The notes under the pieces are model-generated. The model saw only the letters and a program-made list of their open reading frames with translations, was not told the DNA's origin and made no database searches. Both the position numbers and the translations under genes were made by a program. A DNA stretch of 64,000 nucleotides from Nectonema munidae (lineage: Eukaryota > Nematomorpha > Nectonematoida > Nectonematidae). How positions within the stretch are numbered: position 1 is the stretch's first letter; every line of letters starts with the position of its first letter. The stretch lies in contig JAUIRK010000418.1 of NCBI GenBank assembly GCA_030549495.1, positions 182,812 to 246,811 of the forward strand, read 5' to 3'. Of this stretch, positions 12,700 to 24,322 are shown in pieces.

Positions 12700-12945
12700 A
12701 AAGTGCCCCTGGTCCTCATCTAAACCTTATTGAAGATAAAAAATACACATATATTACAGGAGAAGTTCTTATGTTTGTGAATGAAAATTGGCTTGTGTTT
12801 AAAGAGCTAGTCAAAGAAAGAAGCAAAATGGTAATACCTCCAAGTCACAATGTAGTAGTGGTGGGAGAATTGATCGGAATTAGGAATCGTGCATTTTTCA
12901 AGTATCTTGAGCATTGCGAAAATTTTATTAAGCTTTTGTTTGCGT
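12700..12945 (+). pseudogene. Possible Tc1-type transposase 3' remnant
   Basis: The stretch reads GPHLNLIED near its start, resembling the PDLNPIE catalytic-Glu motif of Tc1 transposases. It is followed, after a stop, by an open stretch with a tryptophan-bearing helix and a basic tail. Similarity is weak and no termini were seen. It directly follows the TMEM181-like gene, so a 3' untranslated origin is also possible. Confidence 0.3.
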
Positions 12946-12959
12946 AATTTAGAAATAAA

Positions 12960-14150
12960 ACATTACACTTTTATTTTAAATAATAATAATGATTCATGAG
13001 TATTATTTAACAAAGACAACAGCTTAAAATACATTGTGGAGAATTTTTGCGGGACATTATATACACATATATACTTGTAGGTTATAGTTTTTGCCTTTTC
13101 GTAGTAGACTTATAGGATGACGCTAATTTTAAATTATATTTATCGTTTCAAGCATATAATAATACTTTTTTCAAGATTCTCATTTTCCTATTTAAAATGG
13201 GTCATTTTACTCTACCATTGCGGCCACTTTAAGGTGTAATGATCTAGGATATGATCAGTCCTTCTAACTGTATGAGTGATTCCCTGAACTATCGAAATCT
13301 TTTATTTTAAATTTAATTTTTACGTAAACCTAAAAATTATTATCTTGATGAAAAAAGTGTTTTCTTTTTTACATGCTTAAAGACATTGAATCAATAAAAC
13401 TACTTTGAAGTTTAACTTCCAAACTACTTAAATACACCGTATAACGCTCATTTGTCCACTCTTCAAAAGACATTTTCTCTCACTTATAGTTAGTTAAAAA
13501 AAGACAAAAATAATACTATCTGCTATTAAATTTCGGGTTTTGACTTCCAGAGATCGGTATTTGCATTCATGTAGTTGTTTATAAAACTTAAGAGCTGTTT
13601 TGTATACAGTATAGTTATTAGTTTTTGTATATAGTATAGTTCAGCTTATTTATTTATTTATGTAAAAAATTAAAAATTCAGACTTAATTCAATATAAAAA
13701 AGAATTTTTTTCTCGATTGTCTTTTATATGCTAGCTTGCTTTCTCCTGATAAATTCCATATATAATCTCCAATCATATTTTCATTATACGGTCGCTTGTA
13801 TTCTTCTTCAAAAATCAATATCTTGGTGAAAGCTAAGTTAAATTTGTGAAAGTTCATTTACGAATACATTTAAATATCAAAATTGCATTTAATTAAAACA
13901 TCAATGCTTTGAAAGTTTTGGCTGAAAGTTGTGCTCTTTCAGGAGTTTAAAAATTGCCTGCTTTGCTGAACACTGTGTCTCTTCTGATTATGGCGACGTT
14001 GCACACACCCTAGTATGTTCTTAGCAAACTGCTTTAATATTCCGAAGTTTTTTTACATCGCGCCTGTATTTCAATTGGTTTTCATCAAACGTTAGAACAC
14101 CTTCTTCTAGATAAGCTTCGAACTATTCTTTCATTATTGTTGTTTCGTTT
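12960..14150. other. AT-rich stretch without recognised gene
   Basis: No open frame with recognisable similarity and no clear repeat ends. Its right part may contain further decay products of the hAT relic at 14155-14450. Confidence 0.4.
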
Positions 14151-14154
14151 TTAA

Positions 14155-14450
14155 TCAATTGGAACTTCTGGCGTAAGCTTCACAAAAAGCATCTCGTATA
14201 CAGATTTGTTGAGTGTGTGCCAAACAACTTGCCCGACTAGGTGGAAGAAGTGCAAGTACCTCATTTAAATCAAGTTCTTCCAGCATATCAAGCTCAGGGG
14301 TGTCTTTATTTTTCACTAGAACTTTCTTCCAGCATTTCATTTTTATAAAAACCTGGAAAAGTAATGTCGAATGCTTTCACCATAGAAGAAGCGTTGTCTA
14401 TGGCTTGAATAGGTGTTCACTAGTGCTCAGTTTTATGAATCAAGTGTCCA
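14155..14450 (-). pseudogene. hAT-like transposase relic
   Basis: The minus-strand frame contains a run of acidic and leucine residues, then LPPSRASCLAHTQQICIRDA. This is the shape of the hAT segment written LP-H-RC-AHTLNL in BED-type hAT transposases, where the His follows the second catalytic Asp region. Stops lie immediately on both sides and no flanking D-E motifs are readable, so it is a short relic of a dead copy. No terminal repeats were found. Confidence 0.45.
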
Positions 14451-14479
14451 TCAAAACCAATGCCTAATTTTACGTCTTT

Positions 14480-16464
14480 CAGCCATTTGTTTTTGAAAAT
14501 TAATGCTCTGCTTTTCTTTTTGAATGTATTTCATATAACTTTCAGACGATTTTTAGTCCGAAAAATTTTGCCCGAAAGGATATTTTCGCATGAACTTACT
14601 TCAAAGTAACTTTTGTCCTCTTGAATTGGCTCTTTGGGGAGGCGAAATATCACATCTTAATTCGCTTTTCATCAATAAAGTTTTTTATTTAAACTTGTTT
14701 ACTATGATGGCTTGTCAGTACCATTTTATTTATATCTTTTGGCCTAACTCACTTACAGTTTCTTTACTAAAGTAATTTCCAAATCATTTTCACATGGCTC
14801 ATAAAACATAAGAGCTGATTTCGTAAGTAAATTAATTTTTCCTGATTCCTTGATTTTATCCTCCTACTCCTTGTATATTTTAAATTCTCTTGCTTTAATA
14901 ATATTCTTAAGTGTTCTTTTCTATAATAAATTTATTTATTTCAAAAAGACAATGAAGATCAAATGGCAAGTTTACCGTTATCCTGTGATTCTGAAGATGA
15001 ACTCTTGTGCTATTCCGGGTGAGCACATCTATTTAACAATACTGAGACACTTCGCCATGCGATACGGGCCTCTTAGAATTATAGACATCAAATATATGAA
15101 TTTTTATTAATAACTCATTTTTCCAATAATAAATATATTTTGAACCTTTCATCAATTTTTTTTCTATTTTTATAAATTTAATATTATATAAAAAAAATTT
15201 TTTTTTATAAATTATAAATTCTTTTAATAAAATTAATTTCTTATAAAAACATTCTCACTATATTGTTCTATTTGAAATGTCTAAAATTCACATTCTTCTC
15301 TATGCCTATTTTAGGTTGATGCCTTTAAACCGAGAAAAGGGAAAGAAGAGGAAATCAAAGTCTTCCGACTAAAAGTCTACGTAATTTGTCTCATAAAAGC
15401 GCGCTTTATTTTTTCTTATACTTGTCAAATCAATGTGTCAGTCAGTGCAATGTTTTTCTTTCAGATTTATAAAATTATTGTTTTTTCAAAATTGTCTTTG
15501 TTACCTAATTTATGTATTTTATAAATAAAACACCTTATTTAAATTTAACATTTAATTTAAATCCTTATCAAAATTTTACTCGTCAAAAATTCAATGAATG
15601 AAAAAAATCTTCAAATAAATGTCAAGTTACAATACAATTAACCTTAGAAATATTCTGAGCATAAAAGTGATCGCGTACACCATTATACAAATACTTCTAC
15701 CATCAAGCCACAGTCCCTCGTATGGTAACACCTATTCACATTTCTGTGAAGTGAACTGAGCCCCGAGGTGAGCATGAACAGAAATACCCAAACATGTCAG
15801 CTATTAAGCCACAGCTCTTTGTTTTAATAACATCAAATTTGCTGTATAAGCTAAACATTGTGAGGCAAATTTTACTGAAAACAAAGATATTTAAATTTTT
15901 GTTACTTTGAAATAGTTTTTTTCCGCTCAAAAGAGTGCGATGCAATTCTAAAACAGCATAGAAAAAGCACAGTTGCAGTAAAAAAGTTTTTATATGCAGT
16001 GTTCTACAGTGAGTGGCATCTTGTAAACGATTTGTGGCGACAATGAGATTGCAGTTTTACTTTTGCAATGTACTGGAGTTTCAGGAAGAAATCTCTGAAA
16101 ATACTTATAAGTGCACCAAATATCAATTTCTCATATAAACCTTGTCTGTAGTCTGTTGGGATTTAAGGTGTGATTTCAATTTTTTATTGTCAGTCATTCA
16201 ATGCAATAGCAATGTTAACATTTTTGTGAAAAGAAAGTTTCATTGGTTTTAGGGTATTTTGATGTTACTGAATCCAAAAATACACATTCGGTTTTCCACA
16301 TTGTAGTTTTTGAAATATTTAATCCTTTTCTTTAAAAAATGCAAAATATACACAAGGTTTGAGATTGGTATACATATCTGCGCTATGTACCACCCTCAGC
16401 CTCACTCGTAGAATTTCAACTTGCAATTTGAGGACCAGTAAGGATGCAGCTTCTAGTTTCTCAA
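14480..16464. other. AT-rich stretch without recognised gene
   Basis: Short open frames only, with no recognised protein, and no clear transposon termini before the Tigger element. A moderately GC-richer patch at 15640-15790 shows no convincing coding frame. Confidence 0.4.
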
Positions 16465-16466
16465 TA

Positions 16467-18397
16467 CAGTAAAATCTCGCTATTATGCCACCCTTCGGGG
16501 CCGACCAAAAGTGGCATAGTAGCGAGAGTGGCATAGTAGCGAGGGTTTTGTAAAAATAGCCTTATTTTTTCAAATAAAATCACATTTATTAAAAAACAGT
16601 TTTATTTTTTTATATATTTGTGTCCTATTCCAAAGCTCTCAAAAATGGTTGTCTGACGCATTTTCATATGGCGGATCTCAAGCATTTCTTGATCTAAACA
16701 ATCGCACGCTTGCATCACTTTGAGCTTTACGCTACAATGCTGCATAAATTTTCGAACAATGCTCCACGCTCTTTGGGCTTCTTGGAATTGAACCACTTCC
16801 TCTTCGATAGTTTCCTTGTCGTCTTCGCTTTCAATTTGTTCCTTGCTTTTCAGCACTTCCTCAGCAATCTCCTCTAGCAGAAGAGAGCCACTAGTTGCGA
16901 GACGCTCGTCAGCATTGAGAAAGTCAGTTAGCTCAATCTCCTCGTTATTGTGCATCTTTTCCTCAGTAGGCAAAGCATTCCAAATCTCGAGCAACTCTTC
17001 ATCTTTTGGCTCAATCTGATCAATTTCTTCTTCCACAAACTTAGCTTTTACAAAACAGTTTTTGATGACCGATTTGTTAACCTGCTCCCAAGCATACCGG
17101 GCAACGTGTAGAGCATCAAGCAACGTGAACTTAAACTCTCTTTCCTCGTCTATGGCTTCAAGCCTGCGAGAGAGCAAAAGTTTCTTGTAGTGGCGTTTGA
17201 GACTCTCTATAACCCCTTGATCCATTGGTTGCGAGATTGATGTTGTGTTAGGAGGAAAAAATAGCAGCTTTATATTGTCGAACTGGAGATCAGATGGGTG
17301 GCCACAGAAGTTATCGAGACAAAGCAGCACTTTGCGTCCCTGCTTGACGAGTCGCTCGTTCCACTCACGCAATGTTTCTTCGAAGAGCTCCGCCGTCATC
17401 CACGCTTTCGAATTTGCCTTGTATGTCACCGGAATTTTTTTGTTTTTGAAGGCACGCGGTTTCTTTGAATTGTCAATCACCAGAAGAGGAAGCTTTTCGT
17501 TGCCGCTCATGTTTGCTCCAACCAGAGGAGTGATTCTTTGCTTACTTTTTTTACCTCCAGTGCACCGCTCTCCTCTGAAAGCCATGGTCTTGTTTGGTAG
17601 CAGCTGCCAGAAGAGTCCAGTTTCGTCTAGATTGAAGACGTCTTCTGCAGAAAATTGTGCAAGCAAAGGTCGGAGAACCTGTTGTTGCCACTCAAAAAGA
17701 GATTGCAAATTTACCGCTCCTGCTTCTCCTTGTATTGTTTTAAAAGTAATGCCGTGACGCTTTTTGAAATTGTCCAGCCAACCGTCGCTTGCCATGAATC
17801 CCGGAATGTGCATTATCTCGGCCAGTTTCATTGCCTTTTCTTTGACCAGACTTCCACTGACAGGCAGATTGTGTCCTCTCGCTTGCTTCAGCCACATGAG
17901 CACCCCTTCATCGAGATTTGGATCGTGAGCCTGCGTCAACTTAACGCGTTTCGATGAAAATCCAGTTTTGATTGCAGCCTCGATTGCATCCTTTTTGCTG
18001 AGAATGCTTTTTACCGTAGTTCTCTTCACTTCAATACCCCATTTCTTGCTTATTTCTCTGGCCAGCTTGGACTGATTAGGCTCATTTTTTTCGGCATCAA
18101 TAATTTCTTTTTTCTGCTTTAGAGTGAAATCGGTTCGCTTGCGTTTTATATCTGACATGTTAATTTTTTACGCAAATAAAAACAATAAATCTAAAAAAAT
18201 ATATTCATTAATTTTGTAAAAAAAGTTGAGAAATATAATTAAAAAACGCAACACACAAATAAATAGTGGCATAATAGCGAGATTAGGTGGTGGCATAGTA
18301 AGTTTATTTTCTACTGAATTTTGTCCGGACCGAGTGAAAGTGGCATAGTAGCGAGAGTGGCATAGTACCGAGGGGGCATAGTAGCGAGATTCTACTG
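16467..18397 (-). mobile_element. Tigger/pogo-type DNA transposon, full length
   Basis: A 1931-bp element flanked by TA on both sides (16465-16466 and 18398-18399). Left end CAGTAAAATCTCGCTATTAT; right end, reverse-complemented, CAGTAGAATCTCGCTACTAT. Inside each end are several direct copies of GTGGCATAGTAGCGAGA (16511-16545 and 18264-18390), probably transposase binding sites. The single gene runs right to left. Termini and gene both look whole, implying recent activity. Confidence 0.95.
16602..18158 (-). CDS. Tigger/pogo-family transposase, intact (518 aa)
   Basis: A DDE_1-type transposase that would bind and excise its own element. Residues about 5-60 form a CENP-B/pipsqueak-type helix-turn-helix (FTLKQKKEIIDA, then QSKLAREISKKWGI). 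Residues about 75-135 form the second, Tc5-type DNA-binding domain (SDGWLDNFKKRHGI). The catalytic domain carries D178 in NLDETGLFW, D282 in CLDNFCGH and D313 in QPMDQGVIESLKRHYKK, giving a D-D30-D arrangement normal for pogo/Tigger. The acidic C-terminal third (EESDDKE-like) resembles TIGD4/TIGD6 relatives. The start ATG is the first in frame and the length is typical, with no internal stops. Coding GC is clearly above its surroundings. A domesticated gene is unlikely because complete terminal repeats and TA duplications remain. Confidence 0.95.
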   Translation of the reverse strand: MSDIKRKRTDFTLKQKKEIIDAEKNEPNQSKLAREISKKWGIEVKRTTVKSILSKKDAIEAAIKTGFSSKRVKLTQAHDPNLDEGVLMWLKQARGHNLPVSGSLVKEKAMKLAEIMHIPGFMASDGWLDNFKKRHGITFKTIQGEAGAVNLQSLFEWQQQVLRPLLAQFSAEDVFNLDETGLFWQLLPNKTMAFRGERCTGGKKSKQRITPLVGANMSGNEKLPLLVIDNSKKPRAFKNKKIPVTYKANSKAWMTAELFEETLREWNERLVKQGRKVLLCLDNFCGHPSDLQFDNIKLLFFPPNTTSISQPMDQGVIESLKRHYKKLLLSRRLEAIDEEREFKFTLLDALHVARYAWEQVNKSVIKNCFVKAKFVEEEIDQIEPKDEELLEIWNALPTEEKMHNNEEIELTDFLNADERLATSGSLLLEEIAEEVLKSKEQIESEDDKETIEEEVVQFQEAQRAWSIVRKFMQHCSVKLKVMQACDCLDQEMLEIRHMKMRQTTIFESFGIGHKYIKK

Positions 18398-18799
18398 TAT
18401 TTAGTTCAGGGTGAATCTTGCAAAGGTATGCGAGACAATTACTTTCTGTGTACAGAGCCTTTACAAACGGTTTGATTGGCCCGACCGATTTACACTATTT
18501 TAAAGATGTAGATTAGGGATATAACTTTTTTTAACTTGAAAACCCTGTAGTGTTTTCCGATGAATAATTTTGTTAGAAACTAAAAAATGCCAATTTTAGC
18601 ATAAAATGTTCAAAAAACCTAGCACGCACGGGTAAAAAACTAATTAAATAGTAGGGTCACTAACAAATAACTAAACGTACACAAAAATATAAACAAAAGT
18701 TCGAATTTATTGATTCAAAACTATATTAAAAACGTATGAAAAACTAAAAAGCATTAGTAGCTAAAAATTTGGATGTTAGATATTTATCAGCGTGAGTTT

Positions 18800-19350
18800 T
18801 TCACTATTTCTTCCATTTTTTAACCCCACGTTCGGCAAAGATGTTTGTTCTAGGAATGTCAATTAATGAATTTTCAGAACTGAAAAATTTCAGGAAAGTG
18901 GATATGGCCTTCGTACAATTTTGTTCAACTATAGCTTGTTTTAGTTTACCATAAGTCGAAACTTCAAATTTTTGGTCAGAAAACGAAAAGTCACCAAGAA
19001 AATAAAATAAACAATAAATTTTTTCGAGCTCCTCTCTTTTCAGGGAGTAAAAAATAAGCCATTAAGGCATACAAGCCTTGTGAATTCCATCTGGCGTTGT
19101 GGAGAGATGGCAGTTTTTTCCAGCTTATTTAGGGCCATTTGCCAGTTTCTTTATGGAACTTGAATGCCTCGCAGAGAACGAACAAAAACTTGATATCATC
19201 CCTCCAGTCAGTATTTTTGGAAGTTCCATAATGATGACAATCAGAAATATAATTTGATTTCATGAATTCATAATTTTGAACTATTATATCCTTAAAAAAA
19301 GTCCTTGGTGATATTGAAATGCAGTAAACAAAACGAATGAACCACAAGTA
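18800..19350 (-). pseudogene. Transposase-like relic with HNARWNS motif
   Basis: The minus strand shows TDWRDDIKFLFVLCEAF at about 19150-19220. Beyond a stop, in shifted frames, it shows LHNARWNS, LYALMAYFLLP, then FLGDFSFSDQKF and ENSLIDIPRTNIFAERG. The 'K-HNARWNSR-I-AL' signature belongs to an abundant invertebrate transposase-like protein family (probably hAT-related) that I cannot name further. At least one stop and a frame change break it. No terminal repeats were identified, although it begins only about 400 bp beyond the Tigger element. Confidence 0.5.
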
Positions 19351-19423
19351 AAATTAAGTAAAGAATAAGAAGAGTGTGTAAAATACTCATCAGCTATGCC
19401 AGATTTTGAAACATGTACTACAA

Positions 19424-19545
19424 GGTATAGTCATCAAGAAGAGTTTATTGCAAGTGGTTTCCAATTTTCCCCTCAATGAAAGAATGGTATAGTCAGCAGG
19501 AAAAGTTTACTGCAAGTAGTTTGCCATTTTTCCCTTGAATTGAAA
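19424..19545 (+). repeat. Short tandem duplication, about 65-bp unit
   Basis: GGTATAGTCATCAAGAAGAG and its continuation recur as GGTATAGTCAGCAGGAAAAG about 65 bp later, each followed by TTTA(T/C)TGCAAGT and a CCCT tail. Only two units. Confidence 0.6.
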
Positions 19546-20347
19546 CGCTTACTAGAGATGTATCGGAGGTAAATTTTTTTGTATCCGCGGATGCGCACGT
19601 CAGAATTAATTTTTAGCGGATGATGATTCGGTTATCAAAATTTCTATTCTGAGCAAACGCAAGTTTGCAACTCCTTAAAAATCAGAGTCAAGTTGACAGT
19701 GTATATGTGTTCTTTGGATAAAGTAAAAATTTAGAAAAAAAGAAAAATGTTTGAAAATTGAGGGTGCTATCCATCTCTTTTAAATACTTTGAAGCAAAAT
19801 AATATCAACGAATTTTTTCGTAAAGCTTATCAGGTATTAAATAGATACCTCTTCATAATGTTTCATTTACTTCAACTACTGATAAAAATGGTGCACAATA
19901 TTTTTTCTAGTTATCCGAACGTTGTGAAATCCGAGGTGTTCGGATATACTGTATATAAATATTTATCTATAATAATTTATATGTAGTCTATAGGAACATG
20001 AGAAATGATAAAGAAATTAGGAAAATAGCCTACTCTTTATATAATAGCTATAAGATTTCAAATTTTTAAAACATCAATGTAACAAAATTAAAGAGTAAAT
20101 AACTCATTGTTTATGAATTGCTTGTTATAAGCTACTACACTACTACAGTCTGCCATGTAAAAAGCTTGCATGATTGAACAAGGTATAAAAAATAAAATAC
20201 AATTTTAAATTTATTAAATTCGAAAAATGGAGTAAAAGGTTTTGGCAGGAGAATCATTTCTCCTGCTGCTTGTATCAGTAATGTACCAGGAAAACTTCTT
20301 AACTGAAGTAGAAGTGGGAATGAGGAAGGTAGCTGTTGTTTCACCTT

Positions 20348-20461
20348 TCACTTTTTGAAGGCAGTGGGCGCTGCTTCGTTATTGCCACTTTTATTTTTAT
20401 TCTTCTTCCCACGACTCCTCTTTTCTTTTCTCTTGAACTTCTTGCTGTCTTGTTTCATTCC
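20348..20461 (-). CDS. Candidate lysine-rich terminal exon of an unidentified gene
   Basis: On the minus strand a good acceptor (TGAATTTTAG) is followed by a 37-codon open stretch, GMKQDSKKFKRKEKR, continuing into SRGKKNKNKSGN and ending EAAPTAFKK with TGA. It is far more lysine-rich and GC-rich than the surrounding DNA, which suggests the C-terminal tail of a nucleolar or ribosome-biogenesis type protein. The upstream exon was not fixed. Another open minus-strand segment at about 20575-20715 (ADIKYKALNDLAIGMAGPH) might belong to it. The product is unknown. Confidence 0.4.
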   Translation of the reverse strand, partial: GMKQDSKKFKRKEKRSRGKKNKNKSGNNEAAPTAFKK

Positions 20462-21619
20462 CTAAAATTCATTTCAGTTTTATCAAAAATTTGAAAGCCT
20501 CAACAATGATAACAGAGTGAGAACTGATGGCAATGGCGTAGTAAGAGTAAAGTCCGGATTCTCTTCGATTACCATCAAACTGATTCAAAAAAGTAAACGT
20601 TTTACGTTGATCTCAAGATGAAAAGAAGAACTCTCCAAGCATATGTGGGGTCCTGCCATGCCGATGGCTAAATCATTTAACGCTTTATATTTTATATCTG
20701 CTAAGATGAACTTAGTAACCCTGTCAAAGAAACGTTGTTATAATCTCAAGTTTTCATTTCAATAACTTTCACCTAAAATTTATTGATCATGTAGTTTATC
20801 CAATATCGATCACTGTTGCAAGATTTACTTGTTTAAAAATGCATACACTTTTCGCTTATTTACGGCACATATAAAAAAAATATTTTTTTATTAAGGCCAT
20901 ATAACACAAAAGAAAACTAAACCAATCGTTCTCCCTTTCATTATTTACACGTGGACACATAAAACCTTTTAAAAGGTGTTGACTTTGCAAAATCCGTCAA
21001 AAATACATATATCTCATTGGGTATGCATTCTATAAAAATTTGATTCGTAGTGTACTAAAACTAGCACGAAGTGCAAAATAGCGAAGCCTTAGCAAGTAAT
21101 CCGAATAAAAAAATACGCCACAAAAAGAGATATAGTTTTATTGGTAGAGGGCGTATGATGCGAGCAGATAAGAAGAATGAATTGAGGCATTGATTAATAA
21201 ATTCAATTTAGCCGTTTTCCATCTCAGATGGCTTGTAATCGTTGAAACTAATGAGAAGAAACATCGCTCTTTCATATCAAAATCATTGTTGATCCCTTTC
21301 AGTAATTGCTTTTCGAGAATAATTCACCCCTTCTCTTTTGGAATGAACTTTGATGTATGATTTGTAAAGGAATTGAACAATCTTTTATATATAAATTAAT
21401 TATAATTAATATATTATTTATTATTATAATTTATATATTATTAATTATATTAATAAATATAATAATTTTTTTTATTTTTCTTATCAGAAAATATCTCCAC
21501 AGATTTAAGCCTATTTTTTGAATAAATCAAAAAAAAAGTACCCTTTAATATTCAATAGTATATTTATGCTGATATTTTTATAATGAAAAATACTAAAAGG
21601 TGAGGATCATGATATTTAT

Positions 21620-23410
21620 TTATTTTAAAAACGATGTTTTAAGAGATTTTCTTTTATGACTTTCGTTCTTTGAGTCTCTTTTTAAACACCAGCAAAAGTC
21701 AGCCAAAAAGTTTATATCCCATCTCCCTTGATATCTTTCTTCCATGCATTTGAGATCTTGATGAAACCTCTCTCCTTGTTCTTCACTATAATCGCCACAG
21801 TTTTCTGGAAAGTAGTCAAGATGCGATCTTAGAAAGTGAAGTTTTATAGACATTCTCACTCCCAATACTTTAAAATTCTTTATTAAATCTTGCACAATGA
21901 CATCATATTCTGAACTTCTGAAGTTTCCCAGGAAATTATAACAAAGTTTTTTAAAAGATATCCAAGCCTCCTTTTCTGCTTCATCCATTACTTCTGTAAA
22001 GTTAGTGTCCTTCATAAGAGCTCTTATTTTAGGACCATCAAAGATCCCTGCTGCTAACTTTGCATTACTCTCTTTTGGAAATTTTTTGGCAATAAATAAA
22101 AGTGCTTGGCTCTCTTTTTTAATGCCTTCACAAAGCTTCTCATTAATCCTAACTTTATATGAAGTGGGGAAGTAAAATATTGTTTGGATTGACTAAAGGT
22201 TCATGTAAGACGTTGTGAGATCCAGGATCAAAAGAGAGACGTGAAAGCCACTCTTTCCTTTCATAATGTTGCTCATCAGCTCTACTATTCCATAGACAAA
22301 GAAAACATGGATATTTGGTATATCCTCCTTGCATTCCTAGTATTAGAGACACAATCTGAAATATAAGTAAATATTTTTAGAACAAGGAATGCATACATTC
22401 ACACTTAATTTATACCTTAAGATCTCCGCAAATCTTCCATTTATGAAGATTGTACTTCAAAGTATCCAATAAAGTTTTCATAGTTTGATAGTTCTCAGAT
22501 AAATGGATGGAATGAGCAATTGGAACAGACGATACCCGATTGCCAATATGCAGAACAGCTTTCAAACTTTTAGTGGATGAGTCTATACAAAGTCTCCATT
22601 CTTGTGACTTATATTGTAAGCCAAGAGTTTCAATTGATCCTTGAACATTGTTACAGTAAACCATAAAACTTTCTTCGTGGATAGAGAAAAACTTTCTAAA
22701 TTCTTCATCTCTGCTACGATACCAGTAATACGTCGTTCCTGGGGAGAGTAAATTATTTTCAACTAATCTTGAAGCAAGTAGTTGAGGAGATTCTTTCGAT
22801 AGACCCAAATCTCGGGTCAGGTCGTTTAATTGAGCTTGTGATAGAGGTTTTGGCTGTCTCAGCTCAGAATTTTTAATCATATATGATGCAGAAGTGTCTA
22901 TTTCTTCATCTTCATCTTCATCAGTATTTTCTACAAAAAGAATCACTGGGGCTTCTGGTATGGGTATAGTTGTACTATGAGCTATTGGCCTTCTAGCTGA
23001 AGGAAGATCTGGGTAAATAACGTGCTTCTTGTTTTTTTTATTAACTCCTGAAATCAAATGGTAATGATTCTAATATTTACATTGAAAAGATGAATGAAAC
23101 TCTTACCAGTTAAATCTGTGAGACAAAAATAACAGTCTTCAAAATGATCTTTGCTTTATCTCCACTGCATTGTTATACCAAAAGATAAAGATTTTGTCAA
23201 GCCTTTAGTCCATCTTCTAAGGTTTTCGACACATGTTCTGCAACAAAAATGAGGAGCAAATTTTTTGTCCTGATCACCTAATTTCATGCCGAAGTAGGCA
23301 TGGTAACTTTTTTTTACAAAGGATGTTATATTAGAAAACTGGCCAGGTAGTGTAACTTGTCCACAAATATAACAAAATTTATTAGGATCATTTCTACATT
23401 TTCTATTCAT
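21620..23410 (-). pseudogene. Zinc-finger/DDE-like transposase family, intron-bearing copy 1
   Basis: Three exons: 23107-23410, 22416-23047 and 21620-22355, joined by 59- and 60-bp GT-AG introns (23048-23106, 22356-22415) whose phases agree. Exon 1 has FCYICG, FAPHFCCRTC and DCYFC metal-binding pairs. Exon 2 has LCIDSS (first putative acid) and CGDLK (second). Exon 3 has YPCFLCLW, HIKLG, and YSEEQGERFHQDL with MEERYQGRWDINF. It aligns along its length with the copy at 29364-31076, which lacks both introns. An in-frame TAA follows MQWR (23156-23158) and a 1-bp loss near 22170 shifts the frame after ILLP, so this copy is broken. No terminal inverted repeats were found around it. Confidence 0.8.
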
Positions 23411-23643
23411 TTTTATATCTTAAACAAATAATAAAACATTTAAATCGATAATATTTAAATTTGGTATATTGTAAATAGAGATACAATTAAAATATAAATT
23501 ATAAATAGAAAATATAATTGATTTAGTATATTGTAAATAGAGAGTATAGACATTTTAAAAAATGAGATTGAAAAAAAATTTGACCTGATTGAAAAAAATA
23601 AATGCCAGAATTATTAAATGCCTTTAAATGCCAATGTGTTTTC

Positions 23644-23686
23644 GGGGGGGGGGCTAAATTGACCTTCGCCCCCCCCCCCCCCCCCC
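23644..23686. repeat. Poly-G/poly-C tracts at a probable transposon end
   Basis: Ten G at 23644-23653 and eighteen C at 23669-23686, joined by CTAAATTGACCTTCG. The following CAATAATTTT also follows a C-run at 26822-26836, so the C tract appears to be part of a dispersed repeat end. Homopolymer lengths may be unreliable. Confidence 0.5.
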
Positions 23687-24126
23687 AATAATTTTATATA
23701 AGTAAGAGTTGCTGCTTGTTTATAAAACATGTATGATGATGGCATAGAAGGAATGCAGACTTTCGAATCAATGAAACATCATGCCAAGCTGCTCTGAAAT
23801 TCCTATCGCATTTTTCCTATCGAACATATTTTACAGACGATGCGTGAGAGCTATATAATAATAATCCATTGCTTCAATATGCACATAATAAGTCAGCAAT
23901 GTTTATCACAGTGTCTCCTCTTTATAGTATTTTTGGGCAAACACATGTTGATGATCCACTAGATTTTCTCATCTTCTGTCACAGTGATTCTATTTCTCTT
24001 TCTCTCTCCTCTGTTTTTCTCTTCCGCTTTCTCTGCTAAAACTCAATCATTCACTCAAGTTCTCTTCTTTCATCCAAGCCCTCTTCTCTTGTTAAGCTCT
24101 CCTATCTCATTCAGCTTTCTTCTCTC

Positions 24127-24322
24127 CAGTGACGTAGCTAGGCTGGGGCATGAGGGGCCGTGCCCACACTCCTATGTACCGCATGGTGCCCCATGCATCT
24201 TATGCGATATCAGTTTTTGAAAATTTCTCCAATGAAAGGGTCAAGAATGTATAAATAATGTTGCGCAAGTTTTTTGTTTTAAAATTGTGCCCTTCTATCA
24301 ACTTTTTTTGACTACACCACTG
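24127..24322. mobile_element. hAT-type MITE, 196 bp, in the tRNA-headed repeat
   Basis: Ends CAGTGACGTAGCTAGG and (reverse-complemented) CAGTGGTGTAGTC. It is flanked by CTTCTCTC (24119-24126) and CTTCTGTC (24323-24330), an 8-bp target duplication with one change. The paralogous repeat near 42870 shows the uninterrupted site, confirming the boundaries. Confidence 0.88.

Noticed and set aside
17245-17957. Long open frames on the plus strand opposite the Tigger transposase
   Set aside because: They are antisense shadows of the GC-richer transposase gene and have no recognisable domain.
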